From contig CANRNM010000002.1 of NCBI GenBank assembly GCA_947631975.1, forward strand, positions 1-59,838: DNA of 59,838 bases, in the 5' to 3' direction. Position 1 is the stretch's first letter, and every line of letters starts with the position of its first letter. The notes below the pieces were generated by a model. The model saw only the letters and a list, made by a program, of their open reading frames with translations, did no database searches and was not told where the DNA came from. The position numbers and the translations under genes were made by a program. This document shows positions 18,001-26,267 of the stretch, piece after piece. This DNA is from an uncultured Clostridia bacterium. GTDB lineage: Bacteria > Bacillota > Clostridia > Lachnospirales > CAG-274.

Positions 18001-18558
18001 GTCCTGAAGCTCCAGATAGAAGTCCTCGCCGAAAAGCTCCTTATATTGCAAAGCGACTTCCTTCGCTCTGTCATAGCCCACCCGCAGTATATTTCTCGCA
18101 ACGGGACCCGCAAGGCAGGCGCTTAAGGCTATAAGCCCCTTGTGATATTTCTTGAGAAGCTCGAAGTCTATTCTCGGCTTTTTGTAAAAGCCCTCCGTAA
18201 AGCCGTATGAGACCAGCTTTGTAAGGTTCGAAAAGCCCTCGTTGTCCTTTGCCAGAAGCACAAGGTGGTAATAGAAATTGTCATCGTTTACTTCCTTTAC
18301 AAAGCGCGAGCCGTTGGCAATATACACCTCGCAGCCCAGAACGGGCTTTATGCCCTGTTCCCTGCAAGCCTTGTAAAAATCTATACAGCCGTACATAACG
18401 CCGTGGTCGGTTATGGCAAGAGAATCCATGCCGAGCTCCGCGCACCTTTTGACAAGCTCCTTTATCTTGGCAGAGCCGTCCAGAAGGCTGTATTCCGTAT
18501 GCACGTGCAGATGAGTGAATTTTAAGTTTTTATTTTCGCCCGTTGTATTATTTTCCAT
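15091..18558 (-). CDS. dnaE: DNA polymerase III alpha subunit
   Basis: A 1155-residue replicative polymerase of the DnaE type. N-terminal PHP domain (FTHLHVHTEYSLLDGSAK and LAITDHGVMYG), palm with the catalytic acidic motif MPDIDIDF near residue 405 and GPGRGSAAGS shortly before it, fingers (YQEQVMQI near residue 665), HhH region and a C-terminal OB fold with the tau-binding tail. The upstream GTG at 18579 is less likely than the ATG at 18558, which has AAAGGAAA at good distance. Clostridia usually also carry PolC, which is not in this window, so DnaE may be the second polymerase. Confidence 0.96.
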   Translation of the reverse strand: MENNTTGENKNLKFTHLHVHTEYSLLDGSAKIKELVKRCAELGMDSLAITDHGVMYGCIDFYKACREQGIKPVLGCEVYIANGSRFVKEVNDDNFYYHLVLLAKDNEGFSNLTKLVSYGFTEGFYKKPRIDFELLKKYHKGLIALSACLAGPVARNILRVGYDRAKEVALQYKELFGEDFYLELQDHGMAEQKQVNQAIMRIHGETGIPLVVTNDSHYINAEDAEAHDLLLCIQTGATVNTTNRMRYEGGQFYLKSPEEMYSLFPYAREACENTALIAEKCNVSIEFNKYKLPRFDVPEGYTAYEYLKELCENGVKERYGSMTPELKERLDYELDTIRSMGFVDYFLIVWDFIKYAKDHGIAVGPGRGSAAGSIVSYSLRITDIDPLRFNLFFERFLNPERVTMPDIDIDFCYERRQEVIDYVIEKYGSEQVSQIITFGTLAARNAIRDVTRVLDLPYSEGDRIAKMIPDDLHITIEDALVRNPVLKAAYEGEPQVKRIIDMSMKLEGLPRHTSTHAAGVIISDKPVVEYVPLNLNVRDGSITTQYVMTTCEELGLLKMDFLGLRTLTVIQNAFDEVNKKYGTSYNGDNIDYNDKEVYALIASGRTSGLFQLESAGMISFMKELKPDSLEDIIAGISLYRPGPMDFIPQYVKGKNDRHNVTYKHPLLEPILKETYGCIVYQEQVMQIVRELAGYSMGGSDQVRRAMSKKKADVMAKERVKFVNGSAEEGIPGCVSKGISPELANEIFDEMTDFAKYAFNKSHAAAYAVVAYQTAWLKCHYPLEFMAALLTSVAGNTRKVIDYIGNCRQMGIAVLPPDINRCYGHFSTCDEGILYCLSAIKSIGKQAIEDIVIEREKNGKFVSLTDFINRMHEKVNTKVIENLIMAGAFDCLGGKRSQYMNVYTMLYEGARNNAKNNIAGQIDLFGLDNDTPSEVSSRDVLPDIDEFPDSYKLATERKILGMYVSGNPLDKYWDRLKKLITRTLQEFPVEKEDFSDPTKVKDRELVTVAGFISEVNVHYTKSNKVMAFLTLEDITGAVDVVVFPQGYTDAAYLLEEENIIILKGRAGIDFDQPPKIIAEEIRTVEDLWIRIPADSDQTPESLKTLLNAFKGKTRVRIVDEKTGRRLVSSSEDCVRIDDVLIIKLREALGGENVVVK

Positions 18559-18596
18559 ATTATTCGTTTCCTTTTTCACTAAACACTCTTTATTTC

Positions 18597-18625
18597 ATTA
18601 TACTTCACAATGACTCTTTTAGCAA
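18597..18625 (-). promoter_or_regulatory. SigA-type promoter of dnaE
   Basis: On the minus strand, TTGCTA (18625-18620), 17 bases, TATAAT (18602-18597). Leader of about 30 bases before the ATG at 18558. Confidence 0.65.
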
Positions 18626-18653
18626 GAAAAATGTTGAAAACAAAGAGAGCCGT

Positions 18654-18682
18654 TTGTCATTTGCTAAACATATTTTTATAAA
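18654..18682 (+). promoter_or_regulatory. SigA-type promoter of the DUF4358 lipoprotein
   Basis: TTGTCA (18654-18659), 17-base spacer, TATAAA (18677-18682), with the GTG start at 18715. It is divergent from the dnaE promoter. Confidence 0.6.
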
Positions 18683-18714
18683 TCGGGGAAAAGCTAAAAA
18701 AGAGGTGAAAAAAA

Positions 18715-19188
18715 GTGAAAAAGATATGTTTTATATTATTGGCGCTCGGTATGCTCACAGGCTGCGGCAAACCCGAAGCAAAGGACATACCCTTAAGCGA
18801 TATAACGGAACAGATAAAGGTGATAGCGGACTTTGAAAACGCTGCCACGGCAGACCTTACCGACCGCAAGACCGCCGCGCAGTACGGCATAGACCCCACG
18901 GCTATAAAGGAGGGCTATGTATATTTTTCTCAAAGCGAGGACAAGGCGGACGAGGTGATAATTGCAAGGGCGTCGGAGCAAAGCGATGTGGAAAGCATTG
19001 AAAAGGCGATATCGAACGAACTGAATGCAAGGACGGAGGCGTGGAAGGATAACGAAAACGAAGCCGAAAAGATAAAAAACCACATAATGCGCACAATAGA
19101 CGACTGCGTGCTGCTCGTGATAGGCGACGAAGCCGAAGCCATAGACCAGGTCTTCTGCCAGCTGAACGAGAGGAATAATATAGGGTGA
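18715..19188 (+). CDS. DUF4358 lipoprotein
   Basis: A 157-residue lipoprotein starting at GTG after AGAGGTGAAA. The signal peptide ends in the lipobox LTGC (Cys17), so it should be anchored to the outer face of the membrane. The body (IADFENAATADLTDRKTAAQYGI; YVYFSQSEDKADEVIIARA; a final helix) matches the DUF4358 family of Clostridia, whose function is unknown. It has its own promoter and stands alone between divergent dnaE and convergent rpmE. Confidence 0.8.
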   Translation: MKKICFILLALGMLTGCGKPEAKDIPLSDITEQIKVIADFENAATADLTDRKTAAQYGIDPTAIKEGYVYFSQSEDKADEVIIARASEQSDVESIEKAISNELNARTEAWKDNENEAEKIKNHIMRTIDDCVLLVIGDEAEAIDQVFCQLNERNNIG

Positions 19189-19202
19189 GGCAGCGTGCCA
19201 CG

Positions 19203-19227
19203 CAAAAAGCCCCGTTTTACGGGGCTT
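19203..19227 (-). terminator. Terminator of rpmE
   Basis: AAGCCCC (19207-19213), 7-base loop, GGGGCTT (19221-19227). On the minus strand the stem is followed by T residues (TTTTTGCG). It may also stop the plus-strand lipoprotein transcript. Confidence 0.8.
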
Positions 19228-19231
19228 AAAA

Positions 19232-19435
19232 TTACTTTCTGTTATATTTCTTATTGAACTTATCAACTCTGCCGCCTGCATCAAGAAGCATCTTCTGGCT
19301 TCCTGTGTAGAAGGGATGACACTTGGAGCAAACCTCCACTCTTATCTCCTTCTTTGTAGAGCCGACAACAAACTCATTACCGCAGTTGCACTTTACAGTG
19401 GCCTGGTAATATTCGGGATGTATACCGTCCTTCAT
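19232..19435 (-). CDS. rpmE: 50S ribosomal protein L31
   Basis: A 67-residue zinc-binding L31. [20 protein letters not shown] and [20 protein letters not shown] contain both CxC/CxxC zinc ligand pairs, so this is the zinc-containing (C+) form. The ATG at 19435 follows GAGGTG; an upstream extension has no support. It is monocistronic with a strong terminator. Confidence 0.97.
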   Translation of the reverse strand: MKDGIHPEYYQATVKCNCGNEFVVGSTKKEIRVEVCSKCHPFYTGSQKMLLDAGGRVDKFNKKYNRK

Positions 19436-19544
19436 TATTAACACCTCTTTCTCTGTATTGGGATACATTTTGGCATCCCTGCGTCACATAACAAGCAAAT
19501 TATATCACAGCCGAAAACAAATTTCAAGTGTTTTTTTTATTTTT

Positions 19545-19898
19545 TTATAATTTAGGCTTATTGTACTGTGCTATCTTGAAATTGAGTCTGTCGAGCGTAT
19601 CGTTAAGCTCGGATATACGCTTTTCAAGCTTTTCCTTCTCGTCAATGAGTATGAGCTTTCTTTCCTCGGCAGTTTCCTCGCCCTGCTGGAAAAGCGCTAT
19701 GTACCTTGTAAGCGCTTCTATGGGAAGTCCCGCGCCCCTCATGCACCTTATGAACTCTATCCAGTGGCAGTCCTCCTCGGTGTAATTCCTTATACCGCTC
19801 TTGTTCCTGCCGATATGGGGAATAAGCCCTATCTTCTCATAGTATCTCAAGGTATCGGCTGAAATGCCGTATCTCTTTGCTACCTCCGCTATTGTCAT
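19545..19898 (-). CDS. MerR family transcriptional regulator
   Basis: A 117-residue regulator. The winged HTH MTIAEVAKRYGISADTLRYYEKIGLI is canonical MerR, followed by GIRNYTEEDCHWIEFI and a coiled-coil dimerisation helix (ERKLILIDEKEKLEKRISELNDTL). No metal-binding cysteines are present at the C-terminus, so it is not a metal sensor of the MerR/CueR type and is closer to the AdhR/stress-sensing group. The ATG at 19898 is chosen because GGAGGTG precedes it; the ATG at 19913 lies upstream of this site. It appears to control its own promoter (see 19941-19971). It is downstream of the ABC exporter genes on the same strand. Confidence 0.9.
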   Translation of the reverse strand: MTIAEVAKRYGISADTLRYYEKIGLIPHIGRNKSGIRNYTEEDCHWIEFIRCMRGAGLPIEALTRYIALFQQGEETAEERKLILIDEKEKLEKRISELNDTLDRLNFKIAQYNKPKL

Positions 19899-19940
19899 AT
19901 CCCGCACCTCCATAATTGCTATAAATACTTTACTATATTT

Positions 19941-19971
19941 ATAATAATATCTGGAGTAAGCTCTAAGTCAA
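19941..19971 (-). promoter_or_regulatory. MerR-type promoter with 19-base spacer and dyad operator
   Basis: On the minus strand TTGACT (19971-19966) and TATTAT (19946-19941) are separated by 19 bases. The spacer holds a dyad TAGAG-CTTA-CTCCA (one mismatch). An overlong 19-base spacer with a central dyad is the signature of promoters that MerR proteins activate by DNA distortion. It lies 43 bases before the merR start, so merR is probably autoregulated. Confidence 0.75.
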
Positions 19972-19993
19972 GCCAATTTTCATTAGAATTTGA

Positions 19994-21811
19994 TTAAATC
20001 GCATTGCCCTCGAACTGCGTCATGTAAAGCTCGTAATACTTGCCCTTCTTTTTTATGAGCTCCTCGTGGCTGCCCGTTTCGGCTATCCTGCCCTTGTCCA
20101 TAACGACTATGAGGTCGGCATCCTGTATGGTGGAGAGGCGGTGAGCTATTATAAGACTGGTTCTCTCCTTCATGAGGTTCACCATGGCGTTTTGTATATT
20201 CTTTTCGGTACGGGTATCGACGCTCGAAGTAGCCTCGTCGAGTATGAGTATGCTCGGGTCGGCAACAAAGGCTCGGCATATGGACAAAAGCTGTCTTTGT
20301 CCCTGCGAGAGATTTTGTCCCGCGGCGGTGAGCATGGTGTCATACTTCTTGGGAAAACGCCTTATCATATTGAAGCAGTTGCTTAGCCTTGAAGCCTTCA
20401 TTATGTCCTCATCCGTGGCGTTTTCGTTGGAATATCTTAGGTTATTCATTATGGTGTCGGAGAAAAGCACGGTGTCCTGCAAAACTATGGCTGTGCTCCG
20501 TCTAAGCTCGTCAAGCGCTATATCCTTTATGTTAACGCCGTCTATGAGTATTTCTCCGCTGTCTATATCATAAAAGCGCATGAGAAGGTTCACAACGGTG
20601 GTCTTTCCGCTGCCCGTGGCGCCTACAAGGGCTACCTTATGCCCCGCGAACACCTCCAGGTTGAAATCAAAGAGCACCTGCTTGCCCTCATGGTAGGAGA
20701 AATTGACATCCTTAAAGGTTATGACGCCCTTTGTATTCTTCATATCGTGAGTTCCCGATTTGTCCTCGCTCTGCTCGTCCATGAGCGCAAATATTCTCTC
20801 CGCGCCCGCTATGGCTGTCTGTATCTGACCGTATACCTGAGCTATCTCGTTTATGGGTCTGCCGAACTGCTTGGCATATACTATGAACGCCGAAACAACG
20901 CCTATGGAAATAATGCCCTTGAGCGCAAAAAGTCCGCCGAACGCCGCTATAATGACAAAGCCTATGTTATTTATGACATTCATTATGGGACCCATAGAAC
21001 CGCCGAGTGTCTCCGCAGCTATGCCCGTGAATGTGAGCTTATCGGAGCTTTCCTCAAACTGCGCTATGACCTCCTCCTGTCTGTTGTAGGCAACGACCGT
21101 CTTATAGCCCGTAACCTTTTCCTCGACTATGGAGTTGAGCTCTCCCAGAAGTATCTGTCTTTTAAGGAAAAACCTGCGCATTATGCCCGAAAGCACCTTT
21201 GTAACAACCACCGTGAGTATAACGGTGGTGCAGGACAAAAGCGCCAAAGATGGACAGAAGTACACCATCATAAAGACTGTGCCCGCAATGGTGAGCACGC
21301 CCGAAACAAGAGCGCCGAGCGACTGCGAAACGGTGTTTGATATGTTTTCGACATCGTTTGTCATACGGCTCATTATGTCGCCGTGGGGGTGATTGTCTAT
21401 ATATTTTATGGGAAGGTTGACTATTTTTTCAAAAAGGTCGCTCCTAAGCTTGCGCACTATCCTTTGGCTGAGCTCTGCGCTCAGTATATTCTGAAAAAGC
21501 GTAGAAAGGCTTAAAATCACATATATGCCCGCCATAGCTATGAGCACACCGCCTATATCCGAATATCTGCCCGAGGCTATGGTGTCTATAGCCTTGCTCT
21601 GGAGACCCGGAGCGGAAACCGTGCTGAGCACAACTACGACCACCACAAGCAAAAGCAGGAGCACAAGCCTTAATTCGTCCGAAAAATACTTGAGCAGGCT
21701 TTTTACCGTCTTTCCCGCGTCCGCGGGCTTTTCGGTGAGATAGTTGCGGGGTCCGCCTCTCATGCCCGGTATTTTCATATTTACCTTGGGTTTGTTGTCA
21801 ATACCGCTCAT
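19994..21811 (-). CDS. ABC exporter half-transporter, second subunit
   Basis: A 605-residue protein: N-terminal cytosolic segment, six-helix transmembrane domain (residues ~45-330) and ATPase domain (~355-600). Motifs: Walker A GATGSGKTTV, signature LSQGQRQL, Walker B ILILDEATSSVD with catalytic Glu, and switch His in IAHRLSTI. Together with the upstream gene it forms a heterodimeric type IV exporter of the BmrCD/LmrCD/TM287-288 kind, usually for drugs or peptides. The start overlaps the first gene's stop by four bases. Confidence 0.92.
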   Translation of the reverse strand: MSGIDNKPKVNMKIPGMRGGPRNYLTEKPADAGKTVKSLLKYFSDELRLVLLLLLVVVVVVLSTVSAPGLQSKAIDTIASGRYSDIGGVLIAMAGIYVILSLSTLFQNILSAELSQRIVRKLRSDLFEKIVNLPIKYIDNHPHGDIMSRMTNDVENISNTVSQSLGALVSGVLTIAGTVFMMVYFCPSLALLSCTTVILTVVVTKVLSGIMRRFFLKRQILLGELNSIVEEKVTGYKTVVAYNRQEEVIAQFEESSDKLTFTGIAAETLGGSMGPIMNVINNIGFVIIAAFGGLFALKGIISIGVVSAFIVYAKQFGRPINEIAQVYGQIQTAIAGAERIFALMDEQSEDKSGTHDMKNTKGVITFKDVNFSYHEGKQVLFDFNLEVFAGHKVALVGATGSGKTTVVNLLMRFYDIDSGEILIDGVNIKDIALDELRRSTAIVLQDTVLFSDTIMNNLRYSNENATDEDIMKASRLSNCFNMIRRFPKKYDTMLTAAGQNLSQGQRQLLSICRAFVADPSILILDEATSSVDTRTEKNIQNAMVNLMKERTSLIIAHRLSTIQDADLIVVMDKGRIAETGSHEELIKKKGKYYELYMTQFEGNAI

Positions 21812-23547
21812 TGTGCGTCACCTCCGCCCTTAAGCTGGGATTCGTATATATCCCTGTATATATCGCAGCTTTCCATAAGCTTTTCATGGCTGCCGCAGTC
21901 CACAATGCTGCCGTTGTCTATAACGGCTATCCTGTCGGCGCCCTTTACGGAAGCTATACGCTGAGCTATTATTATCTTTGTGGTGCTGTCATACTTTGTG
22001 TTGAGAGCCTTATAGAGTTTTGCCTCGGTCTTGAGGTCGAGGGCGCTCGTGGAGTCGTCAAATATGAGTATCTCGGCATTTTTCAAAAGCGCTCTGGCTA
22101 TAGCCACTCTCTGCTTCTGTCCGCCCGAAAGGCTCATGCCCTTTTCCGCAACGGCAGTATCAAGTCCCTCGGACTTGTCGGCTATGAACTCCATAGCCTG
22201 CGCGTCCTCCGCAGCCGCCGTTATTTCTTCGGCTGAGGCGTTTTCCTTGCCCCACATTATGTTCTCGCCTATTGTGGTATTGAAAAGCTCGCTTTTCTGC
22301 AGGGCGACGGCTATTTTATCCCTTAAGTCCTTAAGGGCGTATTCTCTTACATCAATATTGTCAACGAGCACGCTGCCCTCCGTTGCGTCATAAAAACGGG
22401 GTATGAGGTTTATAAGCGTGGACTTTCCGCTGCCCGTTGCGCCCAGTATGCCGAAGGTCTCGCCCGGCTCTATGGTTATGTTTATATTGTCAAGCACAAG
22501 CTCGCCGTTTCCTCCGGGATAGGCAAAGGACACATTTCTGAACTCTATCCTGCCCTTTACATCGCTTTGAACGGCGGAGCTTCCGTCCTTTATGACGGGA
22601 GCCTCCCTAAGTATTTCGTTAAGTCGTCTGCCCGAGGCGGTACCTCTCGAAACGGTCTGGAATATCATGGCAAGCATGATTACGGAGTGCATTATGCGCG
22701 AAAGATATGTAACGGCAGCCATTATTGCGCCGGGTGTGGCATTGCCCGCCTGAACCTCTATTGCGCCCATTTTTATGATGACGACAAGCGCCATATTCAA
22801 AATGATGTTTGCAAGGGGCGTCATAAAGGCAAAAAGCCTTAACACCCTTAACTGCGTGTTCACAAGCTCATCGTTGGCATTGCCGAAGCGGTTTATTTCA
22901 AAATCCTCCTTTACATATGCCTTAACGACTCTTGCGCCCGCAACATTTTCCTGTACCACATTGTTTACATTGTCGAGCTTTCTCTGGAGGGTGTCAAAGA
23001 ACGGATTAGCCTTTGAAATGAAGAAAAGCACTCCTATTATGACTACGGGAAGAGTGCACAAGAGCACCTCGCCGAAGCGAAGATCGAGCGTCCACACGCA
23101 GAATATACCGCCGAAGAAAAGCATCGTGGTGCGGACAAAGCCTCTCACGCTCTGCGTGGCAAGATTTTGGAGCTGTGTAACATCGTTTGTTATTCTGGTA
23201 ATAAGAGAGCCCGTTGAAAATTTATCCGTCTGCTCGAACGAAAACTCCATAACGCGCCTGAAGCAAGCCTTCCTTATGGCGTTTGCCCAGTTTTGGCTGA
23301 ACATATTGGCAAACACGCCCGAAAGCACTCCCGACAGACCGCCCAGTATGACTACGAATATCATTTTAAGTCCCATGGACATAACAAGCTCCATGTTGCC
23401 CGTGCCGCCGTTATTGAGTCCCAAAACGCCGTCGTCAACTATGACCTGCATCATCTTGGGCTGAACGAGATCCATCGTTACCTCGCCTATCATAAAGAGA
23501 GGAGCAAGAAGCACAAATATCCAATATTTTTTTAACAGTTTAAACAT
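21808..23547 (-). CDS. ABC exporter half-transporter, first subunit (degenerate site)
   Basis: A 579-residue half-transporter with a six-helix membrane domain (residues ~10-310) and ATPase (~335-575). Walker A is GATGSGKSTL and the signature is LSGGQKQR. Walker B reads ILIFDDSTSALD with Asp replacing the catalytic Glu, and the switch region reads IIIAQRIASV with Gln in place of His. This is the usual composition of the catalytically impaired site of heterodimeric exporters. GGAGGAG precedes the ATG. An unusual 357-base hairpin-rich region lies upstream. Confidence 0.92.
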   Translation of the reverse strand: MFKLLKKYWIFVLLAPLFMIGEVTMDLVQPKMMQVIVDDGVLGLNNGGTGNMELVMSMGLKMIFVVILGGLSGVLSGVFANMFSQNWANAIRKACFRRVMEFSFEQTDKFSTGSLITRITNDVTQLQNLATQSVRGFVRTTMLFFGGIFCVWTLDLRFGEVLLCTLPVVIIGVLFFISKANPFFDTLQRKLDNVNNVVQENVAGARVVKAYVKEDFEINRFGNANDELVNTQLRVLRLFAFMTPLANIILNMALVVIIKMGAIEVQAGNATPGAIMAAVTYLSRIMHSVIMLAMIFQTVSRGTASGRRLNEILREAPVIKDGSSAVQSDVKGRIEFRNVSFAYPGGNGELVLDNINITIEPGETFGILGATGSGKSTLINLIPRFYDATEGSVLVDNIDVREYALKDLRDKIAVALQKSELFNTTIGENIMWGKENASAEEITAAAEDAQAMEFIADKSEGLDTAVAEKGMSLSGGQKQRVAIARALLKNAEILIFDDSTSALDLKTEAKLYKALNTKYDSTTKIIIAQRIASVKGADRIAVIDNGSIVDCGSHEKLMESCDIYRDIYESQLKGGGDAQ

Positions 23548-23571
23548 ATACTACTCCTCCGACTTTAAAAA

Positions 23572-23864
23572 TAGGGGATGTCATGATGAACATCCCCATG
23601 AGCGTGTCGATAAAATCGACACGCTTGAAAGAAATGCTTGCATTTCTTTCAGTTAGGCTAATGTAGGAACCAGCCGTGTTTTCCGCAATTTTGGCATAAA
23701 TGCCAAAATTACAGAAAAGTTCCTGTCCTCAGGCGGGCAAAGCTCGCCTTGCGGATTTTAGTCTGCGACGCTTTTTGGGTCGTACTGACTATTCAGTCTT
23801 TCATTTTTTGTGTCAATTTATACTTTTTCGACAGTCTGTAGGGGATGTCATGATGAACATCCCC
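23572..23864. mobile_element. MITE-like hairpin cassette flanked by a 26-bp direct repeat
   Basis: The 357-base gap between glgB and the ABC operon holds this element. A 26-bp sequence (TAGGGGATG...CATCCCC, itself a hairpin) occurs identically at 23572-23597 and 23839-23864. Between the copies is a 241-base unit whose ends contain TGTCGATAAA (23605-23614) and TTTTTCGACA (23824-23833). Inside are perfect 10-bp hairpins at 23602-23624, 23627-23650 and 23687-23710, and an 8-bp one at about 23731-23749. On the minus strand the unit starts CAGACTGTCGAAAAAGT, identical to the first 17 bases of the insertion at 45164, and shares its other end TTTATCGACACGC. No protein is encoded. In the ABC transcript the last hairpin is followed by TATTTTTA. 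Confidence 0.75.
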
Positions 23865-23904
23865 TTTGTTATCACTTATAATTTTTTTTATAAATTATTA
23901 ATTA

Positions 23905-26118
23905 TTATTCATCTATACACTTGAATATAGTAACGGAAAGAGGCGCAAGCCTTAAGCCTATGCTGTTTTCTCTATGGTTGCACTCTATCTTTTCGGACTT
24001 GGCAGGAATGGTATTCACAACGCCGCTGCCGCCGAAGCGTGTATCGTCGCTGTTGAGTATTTCCTTCCATGTGCCCTCGAAGGGTACGGCAACTCTGAAG
24101 CTCTCATCCGCATTGGGAGTGAAGTTGCATATAACGACAAGGGTATCTTCCTTTGTGTTGCCTCTCCTTATGAATGAATAAATGCTCCTGTCCTTATCGT
24201 CGGCGTCTATCCACTCGAAGCCGAAGCCCTCGTAGTCCTTCTCCCAGAGACCGCCGTTTTCAAGATAGAGATGATTAAGCTCCTTAACGAAGTCGAGCAT
24301 CTGCTGATGGTGGTCGTACTCCAGAAGGAACCAGTCGAGAGGTCTCTTTTCGTTCCACTCTATGAACTGACCGAATTCTCCGCCCATGAAAAGAAGCTTC
24401 TTGCCCGGGTGAGTCATGGCAAAGCCGTAAGCCGCCCTTAAATTTGCAAACTTCTGCCAGAGGTCGCCCGGCATCTTGTCAAGCATAGACTTCTTGCCGT
24501 GCACTACCTCGTCGTGGCTCAAAACGAGAACGAATTTCTCGCTGTAAGCGTAGGTGGAGGCAAAGGTCATATTGTAGTGATGATATTTCTTATATATGGG
24601 GTCAAGCTCAACATACTCGAGAAAGTCGTTCATCCAGCCCATATTCCACTTGAGAGTGAAGCCCAGTCCGTCGTCCTGCGCGGGAGTGGTAACTCCGGGC
24701 CAGGATGTGGATTCCTCGGCTATCATATGAACCTTGGGGTGTCTGCCCGTTATGACGGAATTCATATGCTTCATAAATTCCACTGCGGCAAGGTTTTCTC
24801 TTCCGCCGTATTCATTGGGCACCCACTCGCCCTCGTTCTTGCAGTAGTCAAGATAGAGCATAGAAGCAACGGCGTCAACTCTGAGTCCGTCGATATGGAA
24901 ACGCTCTATCCAATAGAGAGCGTTGCCTATGAGGAAGTTCTTTACTTCGTTTCTGCCGTAGTTGAATATAAGCGTGCCCCACTCGGGATGCTCGCCCTGC
25001 TTGGGATCCTCGTGCTCGTAGAGCGCTGTACCGTCAAAGCGCGCAAGTCCGTGGGCGTCCTTCGGGAAGTGAGCGGGGACCCAGTCGAGTATAACGCCTA
25101 TGCCCGCCTGGTGGCACTTGTCCACAAAGTCCATAAATTCGCCCGGATTGCCGTAACGGCTGGTGGGAGCGTAATAGCCCGTTACCTGATAGCCCCAGCT
25201 GCCGTCAAAGGGGTGCTCCTCAATGGGAAGTATCTCAATGTGAGTATAGCCCATTTCCTTTACATAGGGTATGAGCTCCTTCGCAAGCTCGGGATAGCTT
25301 AAAAATCTGTTGTTGTCGCTTTCAACTCTCTTCCATGAGCCGAGATGTACCTCGTAAATATTCATGGGCACATTGTACATATCCGACTTTTCAAGGTGCT
25401 TGTACCACTTGGAGTCCTTCCACTTATGCTTGTTGATATCGTATATAAGCGAGGTGGTGCTGGGTCTTAGCTCAGCAAACTTTGCGTAGGGGTCGGACTT
25501 CTGTATAAGGTCGCCCGTAGACGTCTTTATTTCAAACTTATAGCCGTCGCAGTCCTGCAAGCCGGGAATGAATATCTCCCATATGCCCGAGCCCGCAAGC
25601 AGACGCATGGCGTTCCTTCTGCCGTCCCAGTTGTTGAAGCTTCCTATAACGCTGACTCTCTTGGCATTGGGAGCCCACACTCCGAAAAGCACGCCCTCTA
25701 CGCCGTCCATTACCATGGGATTGGCGCCGAGCTTTTCATATATCTGATAGTGAGTACCCTGGTTGAAAAGGTAGATATCCTGCTCGCCTATGCCGGGAGA
25801 GAATGAATAAGGATCGTATGTCGTCCAGTCGTTGCCCTCGTAGTCCTCAATATGGAGCTGATATCTGAACCATTTTTTCCTTGTCTTTATAACGCACTCA
25901 AAAAAGCCGTCGTCGTGTATCTTTTCCATTTCAAATACCTTGTCGGGCTTTTTGGGGTCTATGACCGTTATAGACTTTGCCTGCGGTATAAATGCCCTCA
26001 CCACAAGGCACGGCTTGTCGTCGAGCGTTACCTCGTGCATACCCAGAACCGTGTGCGGGTCGCCGTGAGACGCGCTTATTATGAGCTGCATTTCCATCAT
26101 ATTAACTGTTGTTAGCAT
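23905..26118 (-). CDS. glgB: 1,4-alpha-glucan branching enzyme
   Basis: A 737-residue GH13 branching enzyme for glycogen. N-terminal CBM48 modules (HTVLGMHEV; VLFGVWAPNAKRVSVIGSFN near residue 145) precede the barrel with its four conserved regions: DWVPAHF, GLRVDAVASMLYLDY (nucleophile Asp near residue 410), MIAEEST (acid/base Glu) and VLSHDEVVHGK. Length is typical for the longer GlgB type. The ATG at 26118 is chosen over a GTG six bases earlier because AAGGGA fits its distance better. No other glycogen genes are adjacent. Confidence 0.95.
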   Translation of the reverse strand: MLTTVNMMEMQLIISASHGDPHTVLGMHEVTLDDKPCLVVRAFIPQAKSITVIDPKKPDKVFEMEKIHDDGFFECVIKTRKKWFRYQLHIEDYEGNDWTTYDPYSFSPGIGEQDIYLFNQGTHYQIYEKLGANPMVMDGVEGVLFGVWAPNAKRVSVIGSFNNWDGRRNAMRLLAGSGIWEIFIPGLQDCDGYKFEIKTSTGDLIQKSDPYAKFAELRPSTTSLIYDINKHKWKDSKWYKHLEKSDMYNVPMNIYEVHLGSWKRVESDNNRFLSYPELAKELIPYVKEMGYTHIEILPIEEHPFDGSWGYQVTGYYAPTSRYGNPGEFMDFVDKCHQAGIGVILDWVPAHFPKDAHGLARFDGTALYEHEDPKQGEHPEWGTLIFNYGRNEVKNFLIGNALYWIERFHIDGLRVDAVASMLYLDYCKNEGEWVPNEYGGRENLAAVEFMKHMNSVITGRHPKVHMIAEESTSWPGVTTPAQDDGLGFTLKWNMGWMNDFLEYVELDPIYKKYHHYNMTFASTYAYSEKFVLVLSHDEVVHGKKSMLDKMPGDLWQKFANLRAAYGFAMTHPGKKLLFMGGEFGQFIEWNEKRPLDWFLLEYDHHQQMLDFVKELNHLYLENGGLWEKDYEGFGFEWIDADDKDRSIYSFIRRGNTKEDTLVVICNFTPNADESFRVAVPFEGTWKEILNSDDTRFGGSGVVNTIPAKSEKIECNHRENSIGLRLAPLSVTIFKCIDE

Positions 26119-26267
26119 ATACACACATCCCTTCTCTTATTTATTATAATATATATACTTACTTTTATTATAAACTATAATTCCAAATAATGCTAGTACA
26201 AAAACATAAATTTTTATATATTTCCAAAATTTATATGAAAACTCGTAAAAAAATTTATTAAAAACTA

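Noticed and set aside
19898-19913. Upstream ATG at 19913 as the merR start
   Set aside because: The GGAGGTG ribosome binding site lies downstream of it and directly serves the ATG at 19898.
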